64,000 nucleotides of DNA from Azorinus chamasolen (Eukaryota > Mollusca > Bivalvia > Cardiida > Solecurtidae), in assembly GCA_963576725.1 (NCBI GenBank), contig OY755241.1:3476062-3540061 (forward strand). The letters run 5' to 3'. The position numbers and the translations under genes were made by a program. Below, piece by piece: positions 20,870 to 31,465 of this stretch. Each line of letters begins with the position of its first letter. The stretch's first letter is position 1. The notes below the pieces were generated by a model. It had not been told where the DNA came from. It was given only the letters and a program-made list of their open reading frames with translations, and searched no databases.

Positions 20870-21548
20870 GCTCTCTTTCTTGCCACATTCTTATCACTCT
20901 TGCGCAGGTAGGCAACGTGTGTGCTTCCAACTCTTGTGTCTATATTCAGTGATAGAGTTATGCTGTATCATTTTTATAATACCGTACTTTGGGAATAATT
21001 GGTGTTGTGGTATTTTGGCCACTTTGCTTCAAAATGTCCGTGTTTTATTTTGGTCTGTTTAATTTTCGCTGGGATTAAAGGGACCAAAGATAAACACATG
21101 TATGAATCGAAAGTGGAAAAAGTTATTCTACTTTTGGTTGATTTCAAGTCTTCATGTTTTTATTGTTAAATGTGATAAAACGCTCAAGCAATACCACTGT
21201 ACTCACTGTTTGTGTATCTGCTATGTATTACTTACGCTAGTGTCTGGTATACATGTTAATCTGTGTGTGTACAATAGATTTTGCATATCGCCGGCGATAC
21301 AGTTTTATTTGTTTGTCATGGATATATTTTGGTGTGTTAAATTTTCACCCTTTCGTACACAGTGGCAAAATAGGCCAATTATTCACCATGGCCAATTATT
21401 CCCAAAGTATGGTATAGTTCTACATTATTGAATGAACATACTATCTCCCTTCTCCACTAAAGACTGAATAAGTCTGTTCACTGTTTTGATAACTCCTCAC
21501 TCCTCACTCACTATATATTGACAAAAATCATGGCTTCATGAAAATTCA
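20870..21548. other. Unassigned sequence
   Basis: No repeat family recognised. An open frame of 109 codons on + (21102-21431) shows no domain, no conserved pattern and AT-rich composition like its surroundings; not called as a gene. Confidence 0.5.
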
Positions 21549-21758
21549 TTAACCCTTTTCCCTCATAGGCTTTGAATAAATCTAACGAAAGGAGTATTAA
21601 CTAGAGAAAAGGAAAATTTTAGTATTTTGTAGTTTGAAACCATTGTGATAAATTGAGCATTTGCTCCTATTGGAGCAAATGCTCTATTTATCATAATGGT
21701 TTCAACAGGTGATTTTTACAGAGGCGTAGAAAGGCGTATTTATGAAGGAAAGGGTTAA
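21549..21758 (+). mobile_element. MITE family B copy
   Basis: TTAA-flanked; palindrome GAGCATTTGCTCCTATTGGA with partner; ends GAAGGAAAGGGTTAA. Confidence 0.75.
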
Positions 21759-21759
21759 T

Positions 21760-22350
21760 TTAATTACTGTAATGGCCAATGAACAAAATTATTTTTACTC
21801 TATGAATAATGAATATATGAATAAACAAAGAATGAACAAAGAAATGTTTTATCCATTGCAGAAACTGTAGAATCGGATCTATATTTCCTAAACAAACAGC
21901 AGACCCTGATCAGACGATACCAACAGTAGCCATCTGATCTTGGTCTACCGTGTTTGCAAAAGTTCCCTAGGAATATTAAAAAAAAATTATGATTACACAT
22001 TAATTCATTCCCTCGTATTGACTTTATGAAACCATTGTCTCCTATGGAGCAAATGCTCTATTTATAAAAACTATTTCAAAACTACACAAAAAAAATACTC
22101 CTTTTCAGTAGATTTATTCAAAGAGTGTTGATCTAAAATAGCTTATGAGTGAATGGGCTACCATGGAATTGTTTGGTTTTGACAGAAACTTCAGAATCAG
22201 ATCTATATCAACCCGTGACAAAATCAAATCTTATGTATACCATTTTATGAGACCCTGATCAGACTACTCCTACAGTGCTCTCTTAATCTGGGTCTACTGT
22301 GTTTGCAAATTGGCATTTATATGCTTCAGTCAAGCAAAGGCTTTCAGTTA
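21760..22350. other. Decayed A2 and B MITE copies
   Basis: - strand A2 remnant at about 21760-21980, B remnant at 22001-22166, and a second A2-like remnant at 22170-22347. Confidence 0.55.
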
Positions 22351-22605
22351 ACTCATTCCCTCATAGGCTATTTTTAGATCCATTACCTCATAGGCTATTT
22401 TTAGATCCCACCTCTGAAAATAATATACTGGGTACTGAATTTTTTAGATCCCACCTCTGAAAATAATATACTAAAAAGGTTTTGAAACCATTGTGATAAA
22501 TAGAGCATTTGCTCCATAGGAGCAAATGCTCTATTTATCACAATGGTTTCAAAAAATGAGTTTTACAGAGGCGCAAAAAGGCGTCAGTAGGAGAGAATGG
22601 GTTGA
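22348..22605 (+). mobile_element. MITE family B copy with internal duplication
   Basis: Starts TTAACTCATTCCCTCATAGG; CATAGGCTATTTTTAGATCC and ATCCCACCTCTGAAAATAAT are each duplicated in tandem. The core palindrome is perfect. Confidence 0.7.
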
Positions 22606-22958
22606 TGGTCAGTTGTACTTATTTTGTCTTTACCATTGTTTTTGTGTGCTTGTTATATTTCCAATTGAGGGTAACCTCAAAAATAGATTTTTAATTGTTA
22701 TATGATTATTGTGTATATATGATTTGAAATGAAACAGAAATGAATTGTTAAAATAAACAGTTGAGATTATTATGATTGTTTGCTGTATTTTATGAAGTAG
22801 AACTGATATTCCAACTATACTGCCAACTATTATCATTTTTTTAAAAAAAATCACAGAGTCTTTGTGTCTTGAACTTGAGCATCCATCCATCCATGTCTCT
22901 TTCTCCCTTGCCTGTCTATCATGCTTTCTTGTTACAATTTTTTATGACAAGAGACATA
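22606..22958. other. Unassigned AT-rich sequence
   Basis: No repeat or coding signal recognised. Confidence 0.4.
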
Positions 22959-22972
22959 CAGTAGAACCTGTC

Positions 22973-23222
22973 TTAACCCTTTCCCTTATAGTAACGTGTT
23001 TTCACGCATTTGCAAACAGAGTAGACCCAGATCAGACGGCTCCTAGAGGAGCCGTCTGATCAGGGTCTGCTCTGTTTGCTTATGGATTTTGATAGATCTG
23101 TTTCTTTACTTTCTAAAATGGATGCAATGTCCCACCTTCCATATTTGATTATAACTGTTTTGTTCATGAATATTCAGTGGGTATTAAAATTTGGACTAAA
23201 CATAGAACAGGGAAAGGGTTAA
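22973..23222 (+). mobile_element. MITE family A1 copy, full length, nested in a family E end
   Basis: TTAA at 22973-22976 and 23219-23222, 250 bp, perfect core hairpin. It splits the sequence CAGTAGAACCTGTC|TTAA|GCGACTGTCAAG, which looks like a family E terminus. Confidence 0.85.
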
Positions 23223-23689
23223 GCGACTGTCAAGAAGGAAGTCTAATCATGGCACTGTGCTGGGCAGGTGGTAGGCTGCCTTTACTTTCCGTTTAAAACC
23301 GAAAGTAATGACTTTCATCGATATCAATATCAAGCTTGTAGAGATTTTTAGAAGATTATTATTTGAAGAAATTGTGAACGCACGATATCAATTCATGCTA
23401 TCAGACCGGGACAATGCCTTATAGACCAGTTATATGGTGTTTCGACTTGAATTATAGCCTATTTCTATTTCGAATCTCAGAGTCAACCTGTGTCCTAGAG
23501 AGGTTGGTTGTCACTTCGGCGACGCATTGTAAAAGCGTGTTAATATTCAGAGAAAAAATAGATGACTGCTCATCAAGAGTGATTTCTTTGATAAATGAAA
23601 GAGTTTATGGAAATCGGTGGTCAAATAAGCTTTCAAGGACGATCGCAGTGAATGAACCCATTGATTTTTTAGCAGATTTAGGCCGGAGT

Positions 23690-24640
23690 TGAATTATGAT
23701 GTCATGACTTTGTTGTCATGATGTCGACGTCGGTACTTCCTGTAAGGGTTGTAACTATCAATTTTAAAGGGAGACAAATGTTTGAATCAGAAACTAATGG
23801 CGTAGAGGAAGTACGGACGTCGACGTCATGACAACAAAGTCATGACGTAATAATACTTTCAACTGCTGATGATATGGTGAAACGCGTCGCACATTGTTAA
23901 GATAGAAATTAAACATTTTTAAAGCCATATATTTACATTCGCCCTGCAACGTCCTTATATAACCTTATTCTAAAAAGAAAGTTGCATTTTCCCATGAACG
24001 TTCATTTCAATACCCGATCCGTTGAAATGTAAGAAATACAATGGAATATAAATATAAGAAATGAATGACGTGCTCTCGGTGTTCATTAGGTTATGCAACG
24101 CATACCTTTACGAGCAAAGATTTACGTGAAGCCCTTCGGGCTTCACTAACTTTGCTCGTAAAGCTATGCGTTGCATAACGCATGAACACCGGGATCACGT
24201 CATTCATTTCTTAAATAACATCATTTAGTCTCTTTTAACATATATATAGCCTTTTCCGATTGTATTCTGCATTATTGCCAGTTATATATATATTTACAAT
24301 GTATATATATATATATATATATTATATAACTGGCAATAGAATACAACCGGAAAGGCTATATATATATTAAAAAAGACTAAATGTTATATGGCTTTAAAAT
24401 CTTTAATTAATAACTTAAAAATGCGCGACGCGTTTCATCAAATGTTTGTCTGACAGAGTTACCAGCCTTACAGGAAGTAGGGACATCGACGTCATGACAA
24501 CAAAGTCATGACGTCATAATATTGCGCCTGATGATCGGATGAAACGCGTCGCGCATTTTTAAGTTATTAATTAAAGATGTTAAAGCCATATAACATTTAG
24601 TCTTTTAAAATATATATATATATATATATGACCAAGGTTT
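23690..24640. repeat. Nest of foldbacks with GAAACGCGTCGC modules
   Basis: Four inverted repeats: 23700-23740/23812-23852 (TCATGACTTTGTTGTCATGA type); 24056-24215 (GGTTATGCAACGCATACC against its complement, centre CCTTCGGG); 24241-24375 (AGCCTTTTCCGATTGTATTC with partner around TA repeats); and 24366-24440/24535-24610 (AATGCGCGACGCGTTTCATC with partner). A third GAAACGCGTCGCACATT copy lies at about 23878. Confidence 0.75.
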
Positions 24641-24893
24641 GATCCAGTCTCAACACCGGAAAATGATTTGCAATTGACCTATAGAAGAATACAAATGATA
24701 TATTTCTCAATTTGAATCATACAACACATTTTATAGACTAACATAGCATGAAAATATTGGCTCAACACAGAAAAAAAGCACAAACACTTAGGTCTTGGAG
24801 ACACATCAAAAGTTTTGGGGTTTCTTGCAAACATTTAACAACACAAACGTTTGTCGTTATATACAAACTCCGGTGTAGGTCTTTTAACCCATT

Positions 24894-25112
24894 CCTCCAT
24901 AGGCTATTTTTAGACCCAACCTCTTTGAATGAATCTACCCAAAAGGAGCATTTACTAGAGAAAATGAAAATTTCAGAATTTTGTAGTTTGAAACCATTGT
25001 GATAAATAAAGCATTTACTCCTTTAGGAGCAAATGCTTTATTTATCACAATGGTTTCATAAAGTGACTTTTACAGAGGCGTAGAAAGGCGTATTTATGGA
25101 GGAAAGGGTTAA
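24894..25112 (+). mobile_element. MITE family B copy, full length
   Basis: TTAACCCATTCCTCCATAGG to ATGGAGGAAAGGGTTAA. Its right TTAA is the left TTAA of the next element. Confidence 0.8.
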
Positions 25113-25363
25113 CCCTTTCCCTCATATAAATTATAAACGCCTTTTCGTGCATTTGAAAACAGAGAGACCAAGATCAGACGACTCCTGTAGAAGTCATCTG
25201 ATCAGGGTCTGCTCTGTTTGCTAATGGAATTTGAAAGATCTGTTTCTTTAATTTCTACAATGGCTACAATTGTCCATCTACCAAATTTCATATAACTATT
25301 TTGTACATGAATATTCAGTAGGTATTGAAAAGTGGAATAAACGTAGAACAGTGAAAGGGTTAA
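25109..25363 (+). mobile_element. MITE family A1 copy
   Basis: TTAA shared at 25109-25112; right TTAA 25360-25363. Core GACGACTCCTGTAGAAGTCA is slightly mismatched. Confidence 0.75.
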
Positions 25364-25439
25364 ATGTTCCCGCACTCTGAACTCTTTGGATGTCGGTAGT
25401 GAAATTGTTAAAATGTGTGCAAAGTGCATGCAATGTATG

Positions 25440-25520
25440 TAAAGTGTTTGGATCCAGATCTATGCCGAGTAACTTAGCGTCTCGTCAGGATCCAAACTGT
25501 TTGACATTCTGACTGTATTT
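25440..25520. repeat. Family L core (GGATCCAGAT...ATCAGGATCC type)
   Basis: GTTTGGATCCAGATC ... CGTCAGGATCCAAACTGTTTG inverted repeat. Related cores are at about 28380-28435, 30830-30890, 37855-37920, 48170-48245 and 57525-57595. Confidence 0.5.
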
Positions 25521-25616
25521 TTGAAAGGAAGTGGAATAAAAAGTTACTTCTGAGAATAATTATTACACTAGATACTTTGTAAGCACAGAGGTAGTCCTTT
25601 ATCTGATTAATATTCA

Positions 25617-25805
25617 TTAACTATTTACCTCCTGGACTATTTTTAGACTCAACCATTTTGAATAAATCTACTGAAAAGGAGCATTAACTATGGAAAAGGA
25701 GAATTAAAAAATGTGTAGTTTTGAAACCATTGTGATATCACAATGGTTTCAAAATATGACTTTTACCGAGGCGCCAAGATGCATCACTAGGAGAGACTGA
25801 GTTAA
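25617..25805 (+). mobile_element. MITE family B copy, collapsed palindrome
   Basis: TTAA-flanked; the palindrome is reduced to GAAACCATTGTGATATCACA + ATGGTTTC, which lacks the GAGCATTTGCTCC centre. Confidence 0.7.
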
Positions 25806-26232
25806 CTCTTTACCCCATGAATATTCATCATCATGCAACAGATATAGAGTTCTTTTTCTCACATATCAAAAAAGTGCATTTTCGCCGTTTAAATGACATG
25901 TAAACATCGGTTTCTATGGTTTGACGTCATATATATGATGTATGACGTCATATATGTTCTAAAGTGATCTTACACGTGTTACAGATAAGGAAATCTTAAC
26001 CCGTTGTTCTAACTCGGAGATAAGGGAAGGTATGTGAGAAAATGGTATCATGTGTATTAATTATAACTGCTCATCGAGACAGAAGTTTTAGGCCATGGCA
26101 GAAACTGTAGGATCATATCTATGTTATATCATAAGCAAACAGCCGACCCTGAACAGACAGCTCCTATAGGAGCCATCTAATCTAGGTCTACTCTGTTTGC
26201 AATGACGAAATATTTATGGAGGAAAGGGTTAA
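25802..26232 (-). mobile_element. A2 MITE interrupted by family J element
   Basis: TTAACTCTTTACCCCATGAA at the left; GGCCATGGCAGAAACTGTAG ... GGAGGAAAGGGTTAA at the right; family J at 25855-26042 between. Confidence 0.7.
25855..26042. mobile_element. Family J element with TGACGTCA motifs
   Basis: Short inverted ends TTTTCTCACATA / TATGTGAGAAAA. It contains TGACGTCATATATATGATG and a second TGACGTCATATAT. An inverted sister copy is at 56111-56285. Confidence 0.65.
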
Positions 26233-26708
26233 CTCTTTACCTGATAAAGACACCTTTTTTATGCCTTTGCAAACAGAGCAGACCCAGATCCTAGAGGAGC
26301 CATCTGATCAGTGTCTGTTCTGTTTGCTTTTGAAATAATATTAATGTGATTTATAAAGTTTCTAGCATAGCCAAAATAGAGGTGTTCAATTATCATTTTA
26401 AAATTCAGAGAATTAACCCTTCGCTTGCTATTCGTGTCAATATACATACCTGTAAATAATGAAGACCCAGATGAGACAGCTCCTGCAGGAGCTGTCTCAT
26501 CAGGGTCTGCACTATTTACAAATTGATTGTGCAACCAGTGCACACCATAGCAGTGATTGCACAGCGGATTACTTGTACACAGTGAAGATATATATAATTA
26601 TACAACAGGGCATGGGAAAAGAAGGAGAAATGTATTTTAAAATTCAGCAAGCGAAGAATTCATCACATAATTATTTTTTACACTGATATTCATCAGGTAT
26701 AGGGTTAA
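26229..26708 (+). mobile_element. A2 MITE with nested family K MITE
   Basis: The outer A2 starts at the shared TTAA 26229-26232 and ends CATCAGGTATAGGGTTAA. Nested K at 26413 to about 26650: TTAACCCTTCGCTTGC, hairpin GACAGCTCCTGCAGGAGCTG, then GCAAGCGAAG. The full K copy is at 53478-53727. Confidence 0.65.
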
Positions 26709-26924
26709 GAAATGATGAATGTATGGACATTTATTAACTGATTTTTACAATGACATCATGGACAAGGGAAAATACTGTAGAATCGGATCTATATTACAAA
26801 TCACCAGTTAAACACATTTGAAAACAGAATCTAAAAGCTTGTATGTATACAAACTACTTTCTGAAAAGAAGAATAAAACTTATATCTGTTACAGATGCCT
26901 TTTAATATTACCTTCACAGTTACT

Positions 26925-27310
26925 GATTCCCTCATATTGACGTCTCTGTTAAAGTTACTTTTTGAAACCATTGTTGATAAATGGAGCATTTGCTCTATTT
27001 ATCACAATAGTTTCCAAACTACACAATTTGAACATTTTCCTTTTCTATAGTAAATGCTCCTTTCGGTAGTTTTATTCAAAGAGGCTGGATCTAAAAACAT
27101 CTATGAGGGAAAGGGTTAAACAGAGTAGAGATGTCTGATCAGGGTCTGCTCTGTTTACTTGAATAAATCTACTGAAAAGCTGTATTTACTAACAAAAAGG
27201 ATTTTTTAGAACTTTGTAGTTTTGAAACAATGGTGATAAATAGAGCATTTGTTTCAAAAAGTGACTTTTCCAGAGGCATCAAAAGGTGTCAGTATGAGGG
27301 AATAGGTTTT
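26925..27310. mobile_element. Two B MITE copies, decayed
   Basis: - strand copy at 26925-27119 (ends GAGGGAAAGGGTTAA) and a + strand partial at 27165-27310. Confidence 0.6.
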
Positions 27311-27722
27311 AATGAAATAATATTGATCTGTTTCTGCCATGCCATGATGGTAAAAACTTCCCTGGTTCAAAATGCCAATATAAAACTTCAGCCAATTAAT
27401 ATTTGTAAAACCATTAATTCTCACATGAATATTCATTAGGTCAAAGGTTCAACTAAGCAAAGAGAACATATTGTAGCAGTTGCCATTTGAGATAAATACG
27501 ACAAGTTAAAAACAAGATGTGTTTGAGAAACACTATACCCACACTATGACTTTTGAGTTTGATGTATGACCTTGACGTTAATAAATCGCCCCTAAAAATG
27601 TTCACCTCCATAAGTTGCACATGTATGCCAACTGTGAAGTATGTATGTGCAATGTTGACAAAATTATTGCCAATGTTAAATTTGGGGACAAACCAACCAA
27701 CAGACAGAGCAAAAATAATATG

Positions 27723-27724
<2 letters not shown>

Positions 27725-27753
<29 letters not shown>

Positions 27754-27762
27754 GGGGGGGGG
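27725..27762 (+). repeat. TG repeat plus G-tract
   Basis: GTGTGTGTG followed by an uninterrupted run of about 25 G. Confidence 0.95.
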
Positions 27763-27785
27763 CATAAAATCTGTTCTGTTGAACA

Positions 27786-28145
27786 TTCATGTAAAAAATA
27801 ATCACATCATGAATATTTATTAGCTAAATATTTGTAATGACACATGTATACATGACATTTTGGTATTGGTAGAAACTGTATCAGGTCTATTATAACTTCA
27901 TAAGCAAACAGAAGAGACCCTGATCAGACAGCTCCTACGGGAGCCGTCTGATCTGGGTCTACTCTGTTTGAAAAGGGATTGAAGGCTTTTAGATGAGGGA
28001 AAGCCCGAATGCCTGGGACAGCATGCATGTGAGCCAGAAGAATGGGTAGAACTGAGGCTTCAGATCCTGTTCCCAAAGGTTGTGACTTCTGATCTGGGTC
28101 TTCTGTTTGCAAAGGCATGAAAAGGTGTTTGAGGGAAAGGGTTAA
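27786..28145 (-). mobile_element. A2 MITE copy and second core fragment
   Basis: A2 (- strand) to about 28000 with core GACAGCTCCTACGGGAGCCG; then a partial second core ending GAGGGAAAGGGTTAA at about 28143. Confidence 0.6.
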
Positions 28146-28580
28146 TCCTTTTTGCAAAAAGGTTAAAAGGCATCTCTATCAGGTAAAGGGTTTTACATCA
28201 ATACTTCACACAATATAAATAGTAATTAATAACAAATGTTCGATGTAGCTGTCTTTATAAAAGTAGGTAGAAAGAATTGTCAAGTGCCAATTGTCTGCAC
28301 AAGTTTCAAACCTGCTTTTTCATCCATTTCACGAGATAAAACAACACAACAACAACAAAAAAACCAACATACAGTTTGTGATCCTGACGAGACGCCAAGT
28401 TGCTTTTCATCTTATTTGGATCAAAACTGTTTACAATTTTTCACATAGCATGATATAAGTTACCGTATTGACCCAAAATATTTGGCAAGACAAAAATTGG
28501 AAAATAGTGCAGAACAAGATCAAATTTCCCCTCCCATCAGAATCTACATTAGTTGCTAGTCCATTTGTTTCATTTTAGTC
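28146..28580. other. Mostly unassigned sequence with family L core
   Basis: A family L core (GATCCTGACGAGACGCC ... CAAAACTGTTTAC) sits at about 28380-28435. Nothing else recognised. Confidence 0.4.
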
Positions 28581-28763
28581 TTTATCCCTTTCCTCCATAG
28601 GCTATTTTTAGACCCAACCTCTCTGAATGAGTCTACCCAAAAGGCGCATTTACTAGAGAAAAGTAAAATTTTTGAATTTAGAAATGCTCTATTTATCACA
28701 ATGGTTTCAAGAAGTGGTTATTACAGAGGCGTAGAAAGGCGTATTAATGGAGTAAAGGGTTAA
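28581..28763 (+). mobile_element. MITE family B copy, one palindrome arm lost
   Basis: TTTATCCCTTTCCTCCATAG to GGAGTAAAGGGTTAA. Confidence 0.65.
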
Positions 28764-28799
28764 ACACTGAATTGTCAGGGTGGAATAGCCAATTAGTGT

Positions 28800-29047
28800 T
28801 TAACCCTTTCCCTGTTCAATATTCATGTTAGAAATAATGATATCATGAATATTTATTGGCAGAATTTTTATAATGTAAACATTTCTTTCGCTTTGACAAA
28901 AAATCTGTAGAATCAGATCTATTATCATGTCAAAAGCAAACAGAGTATACCCTAATCAGACAGCTCCAGTCCCATAATAGCCATCTGATCTTGATCTACT
29001 CTGTTTGCAAAGGCGTGTAAAGGCATTTATATGAAGGAAAGGGTTAA
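28800..29047 (-). mobile_element. MITE family A2-like copy
   Basis: TTAA at 28800-28803 and 29044-29047; CCCTTTCCCTGTTCAATATT left end, GAAGGAAAGGGTTAA right end. Confidence 0.75.
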
Positions 29048-29238
29048 CTATAGAGTCCACACTCGGTATGACTTTCTTAAAACTTATTAGATGATTTTGA
29101 ATTATAATAGGAATGAGCCCTCTGATCTGGGTCTACACTGCAAATGTCAGTGCATGAAAGTCAAAGGGTTATAATTTTTAAAACTCTACAGACTCTATAA
29201 ACAGAGAATGAAGATCAGGGTCCATGCTTGTACAGCTT

Positions 29239-29333
29239 TTTAGTTGAGTCTGGGTTTGTTCTCAAGCTTTTGATTGGTCAGATTTGAGCCAAAGGCTCAA
29301 ATCTGACCAATCAAAAACTAGAGAACGATCTCA
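29239..29333. repeat. Foldback family I copy
   Basis: TTTTAGTTGAGTCTGGG ... GATTGGTCAGATTTGAGCC / GGCTCAAATCTGACCAATC. Confidence 0.7.
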
Positions 29334-29644
29334 TGGATACAGACGTCCTTATAATTATGATAAACATGTCAAATACCCTAAGAATTCAGGTAAATCAGGT
29401 AAATAGTGCAGACCTAGATAAAAACAACTACTCCTGGTGGAACAGTAAGATCAGGGTCTACACTATTTGCTACTATGTCGGTCAAATTTAAAATGATCAA
29501 AGTGATGCCAAGTTGAATTATTTAGCATTGCAAACCAATACTGAAGGAGATAATCTTAACATCAACCAAATTTTACTCCATGAATATTGACTGTAGAATC
29601 TGTGTTAAGTGGTCATCAAAAAGAGGTTTAAGTATGAGTCTGTA

Positions 29645-29998
29645 AGGCAGGTGGTAGCTTAATGCAGGTTAAAAGTATTGCAGAAAGCTCCTATAAGCTC
29701 GTATAGGAGCTTTCTGCATTACTTTTCAGGGCTCAAGCTAGAGTTTTTCATCAGGGAGAAGTTTAGTGGTATTGAGGGAGAAGTTTTGGTCCTGATTTTG
29801 TATCTCCCTATATGTTCTATGTATTAAAACTTCTCCCTCAGCTCAAAATAGGGAGAAGTCAGCAGGGTTAGGGAGACATTTTCTCCTGAATCACCCTCTT
29901 GCTTAAGCCCTGACTTTTGTTCTGAATTAAGCAACTGCCTACTCTTTAAGACTACTATGTTCAATAAATGAATAGCCGCTTAGGACAGGCTCTACTGT
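29645..29998. mobile_element. Family E element with nested hAT-like insert
   Basis: GGCAGGTGGTAGCTTAATGC ... GAATTAAGCAACTGCC; right tail GACAGGCTCTACTGTA. Interrupted by 29727-29912. Confidence 0.6.
29727..29912. mobile_element. Small hAT-like element (CAGGGCTCAAGC ends)
   Basis: Ends CAGGGCTCAAGC and GCTTAAGCCCTG; direct repeat ACTTTT on both sides (29721-29726, 29913-29918). Internal inverted GGGAGAAG motifs. Confidence 0.6.
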
Positions 29999-30000
29999 AT

Positions 30001-30340
30001 CATGAATATCAATTTGATTCTTTTTTATAGTAGCATATGAACACAAGACACTTTGGCCAAGTAGAATCAGATCCGTGGTGGAGTCGTTCGATTTACAAAG
30101 GCATTAACCCATTACCAACTACTTTGAATAAATCTACCGAAAAGGAGCATTTACTAGAGAAAAGGAAAATTTTAGAATTGTGTAGTTTAGAAACCATTGT
30201 GATAAATAGAGCATTTGCTCCTATGGAGCAAATGCTCTATTTATCCCAATGGTTTCAAAAAATGGCATTTACAGAGGCGTCAAAAGGCGTTGATATGAGG
30301 GAATGGGTTAGAAGGCGTCTGAGGAGTAAAGGGTTTCTGG
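30001..30340. mobile_element. A2 remnant with nested family B MITE
   Basis: - strand A2 pieces at 30001-30075 and 30312-30340 flank a + strand B copy (30104-30311, perfect GAGCATTTGCTCCTATGGAG palindrome). Confidence 0.6.
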
Positions 30341-30522
30341 TCAATACAGTACTCACAAATGACTAACAGTACAAGTAACCAACTACTACAGTAACAATGC
30401 TGTTTGTTATCAGGAATGTCACAATCTCAATAATACTTTTCAGCACCAAACTACTTACACCAGTTGCTCTACAAAAGAGAGAGAGAGAGAACACATTTGG
30501 CCGCTTGCCCCTACCTCGTCTT

Positions 30523-30997
30523 TTAACTCTTTCGCTGCCAATGTCGCATCTGTGATTACATATGCAAAGTTTAACCCTTTTCCTCATATAAACGTGTTTT
30601 CACGCATTTGCAAACAGAGTAGACCCAGATCAGACGACTCCTAGAGGAGCCGTCTGATCAGGGTCTGCTCTGTTTGCTAATGGAATTTGAAAGATCTGTT
30701 TCTATACTTTCTAAAATGGCTACAATGTTCCACCTTCCATAATTCATTACAACTAATTTGTCCATGAATACTCAGTAGGCAATGAAATTTGTAATAAACA
30801 TAGAACAGGGAAAGGGTTAAACAGATTGGATCCAGATGTGATGACGTGTAACTCAGTCTCGTAACTCATCAGGATGCAAACTGTTTGTTGCTGTGATAAT
30901 GTTATGAAAGAAAAGGGGATAAAATTGAACAAATGAAAATTGTACATAGCATACGACAAATTTTGCAGATGACAATATTTGGCAGCGAAACAGTTAA
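30523..30997. mobile_element. Family L TTAA element with nested A1 MITE
   Basis: Ends TTAACTCTTTCGCTGCCAAT and TTTGGCAGCGAAACAGTTAA are inverted repeats. The L core is at about 30830-30890. An intact A1 copy is inserted at 30571-30820. Confidence 0.7.
30571..30820 (+). mobile_element. MITE family A1 copy, full length
   Basis: TTAA at both ends, 250 bp, core GACGACTCCTAGAGGAGCCG. Confidence 0.85.
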
Positions 30998-31049
30998 CTT
31001 ATATTTTATCCTGTACAGAAAAACCTACCTACAGTGATCAGGGGTTTTA

Positions 31050-31215
31050 AAACAGGTGGTAGCTTAATGCAGAATGAAAGTTATTTAGAAAGTTCAGAAA
31101 GCTCCTCTAGGAGCTTTCTGTATTACATTTGTCCTGTATTAAGCAACCACCTGCTCTTATAGACCATCATGTCGACTTACTCATTGTACATGTATATTTG
31201 TTATAAGCAAGTTCC
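31050..31215. mobile_element. Family E element
   Basis: ACAGGTGGTAGCTTAATGC ... GTATTAAGCAACCACCTGC, with centre AAGCTCCTCTAGGAGCTT. It lies between convergent gene ends. Confidence 0.6.
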
Positions 31216-31337
31216 ACTAAATCAGAGTGTCAAACAATTTGAACCATATGAGACACAGCATTTCATGGCGTCTCATTTGATTCAAACTACAAATTTGCTT
31301 CTAGCTAAATTAATGTTACTTTGAAACTTAAAACTCA

Positions 31338-31343
31338 TTTAAT
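31338..31343 (-). terminator. Possible poly(A) signal of ELAV-like paralogue 1
   Basis: ATTAAA on the - strand, about 125 nt past the stop codon. It is the most common variant signal but short enough to occur by chance. Confidence 0.35.
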
Positions 31344-31465
31344 AGTCCTTTTCCATCTGCATGAGTTGCAGACTTGTAAAAGGAACAAGAACAATGTAGA
31401 TAAACCCTCCATTGGATGGACTGGGTAACCATAGAAACTCCTCCAGAGCTGCAGCAATCACTGCT

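Noticed and set aside
21102..21431. 109-codon + strand open frame
   Set aside because: No recognisable domain, composition like the flanks, and no splice or codon signal; probably chance.
23414..23692. 92-codon + strand open frame next to the foldback nest
   Set aside because: No family recognised and no supporting signals; the adjacent sequence is repetitive.
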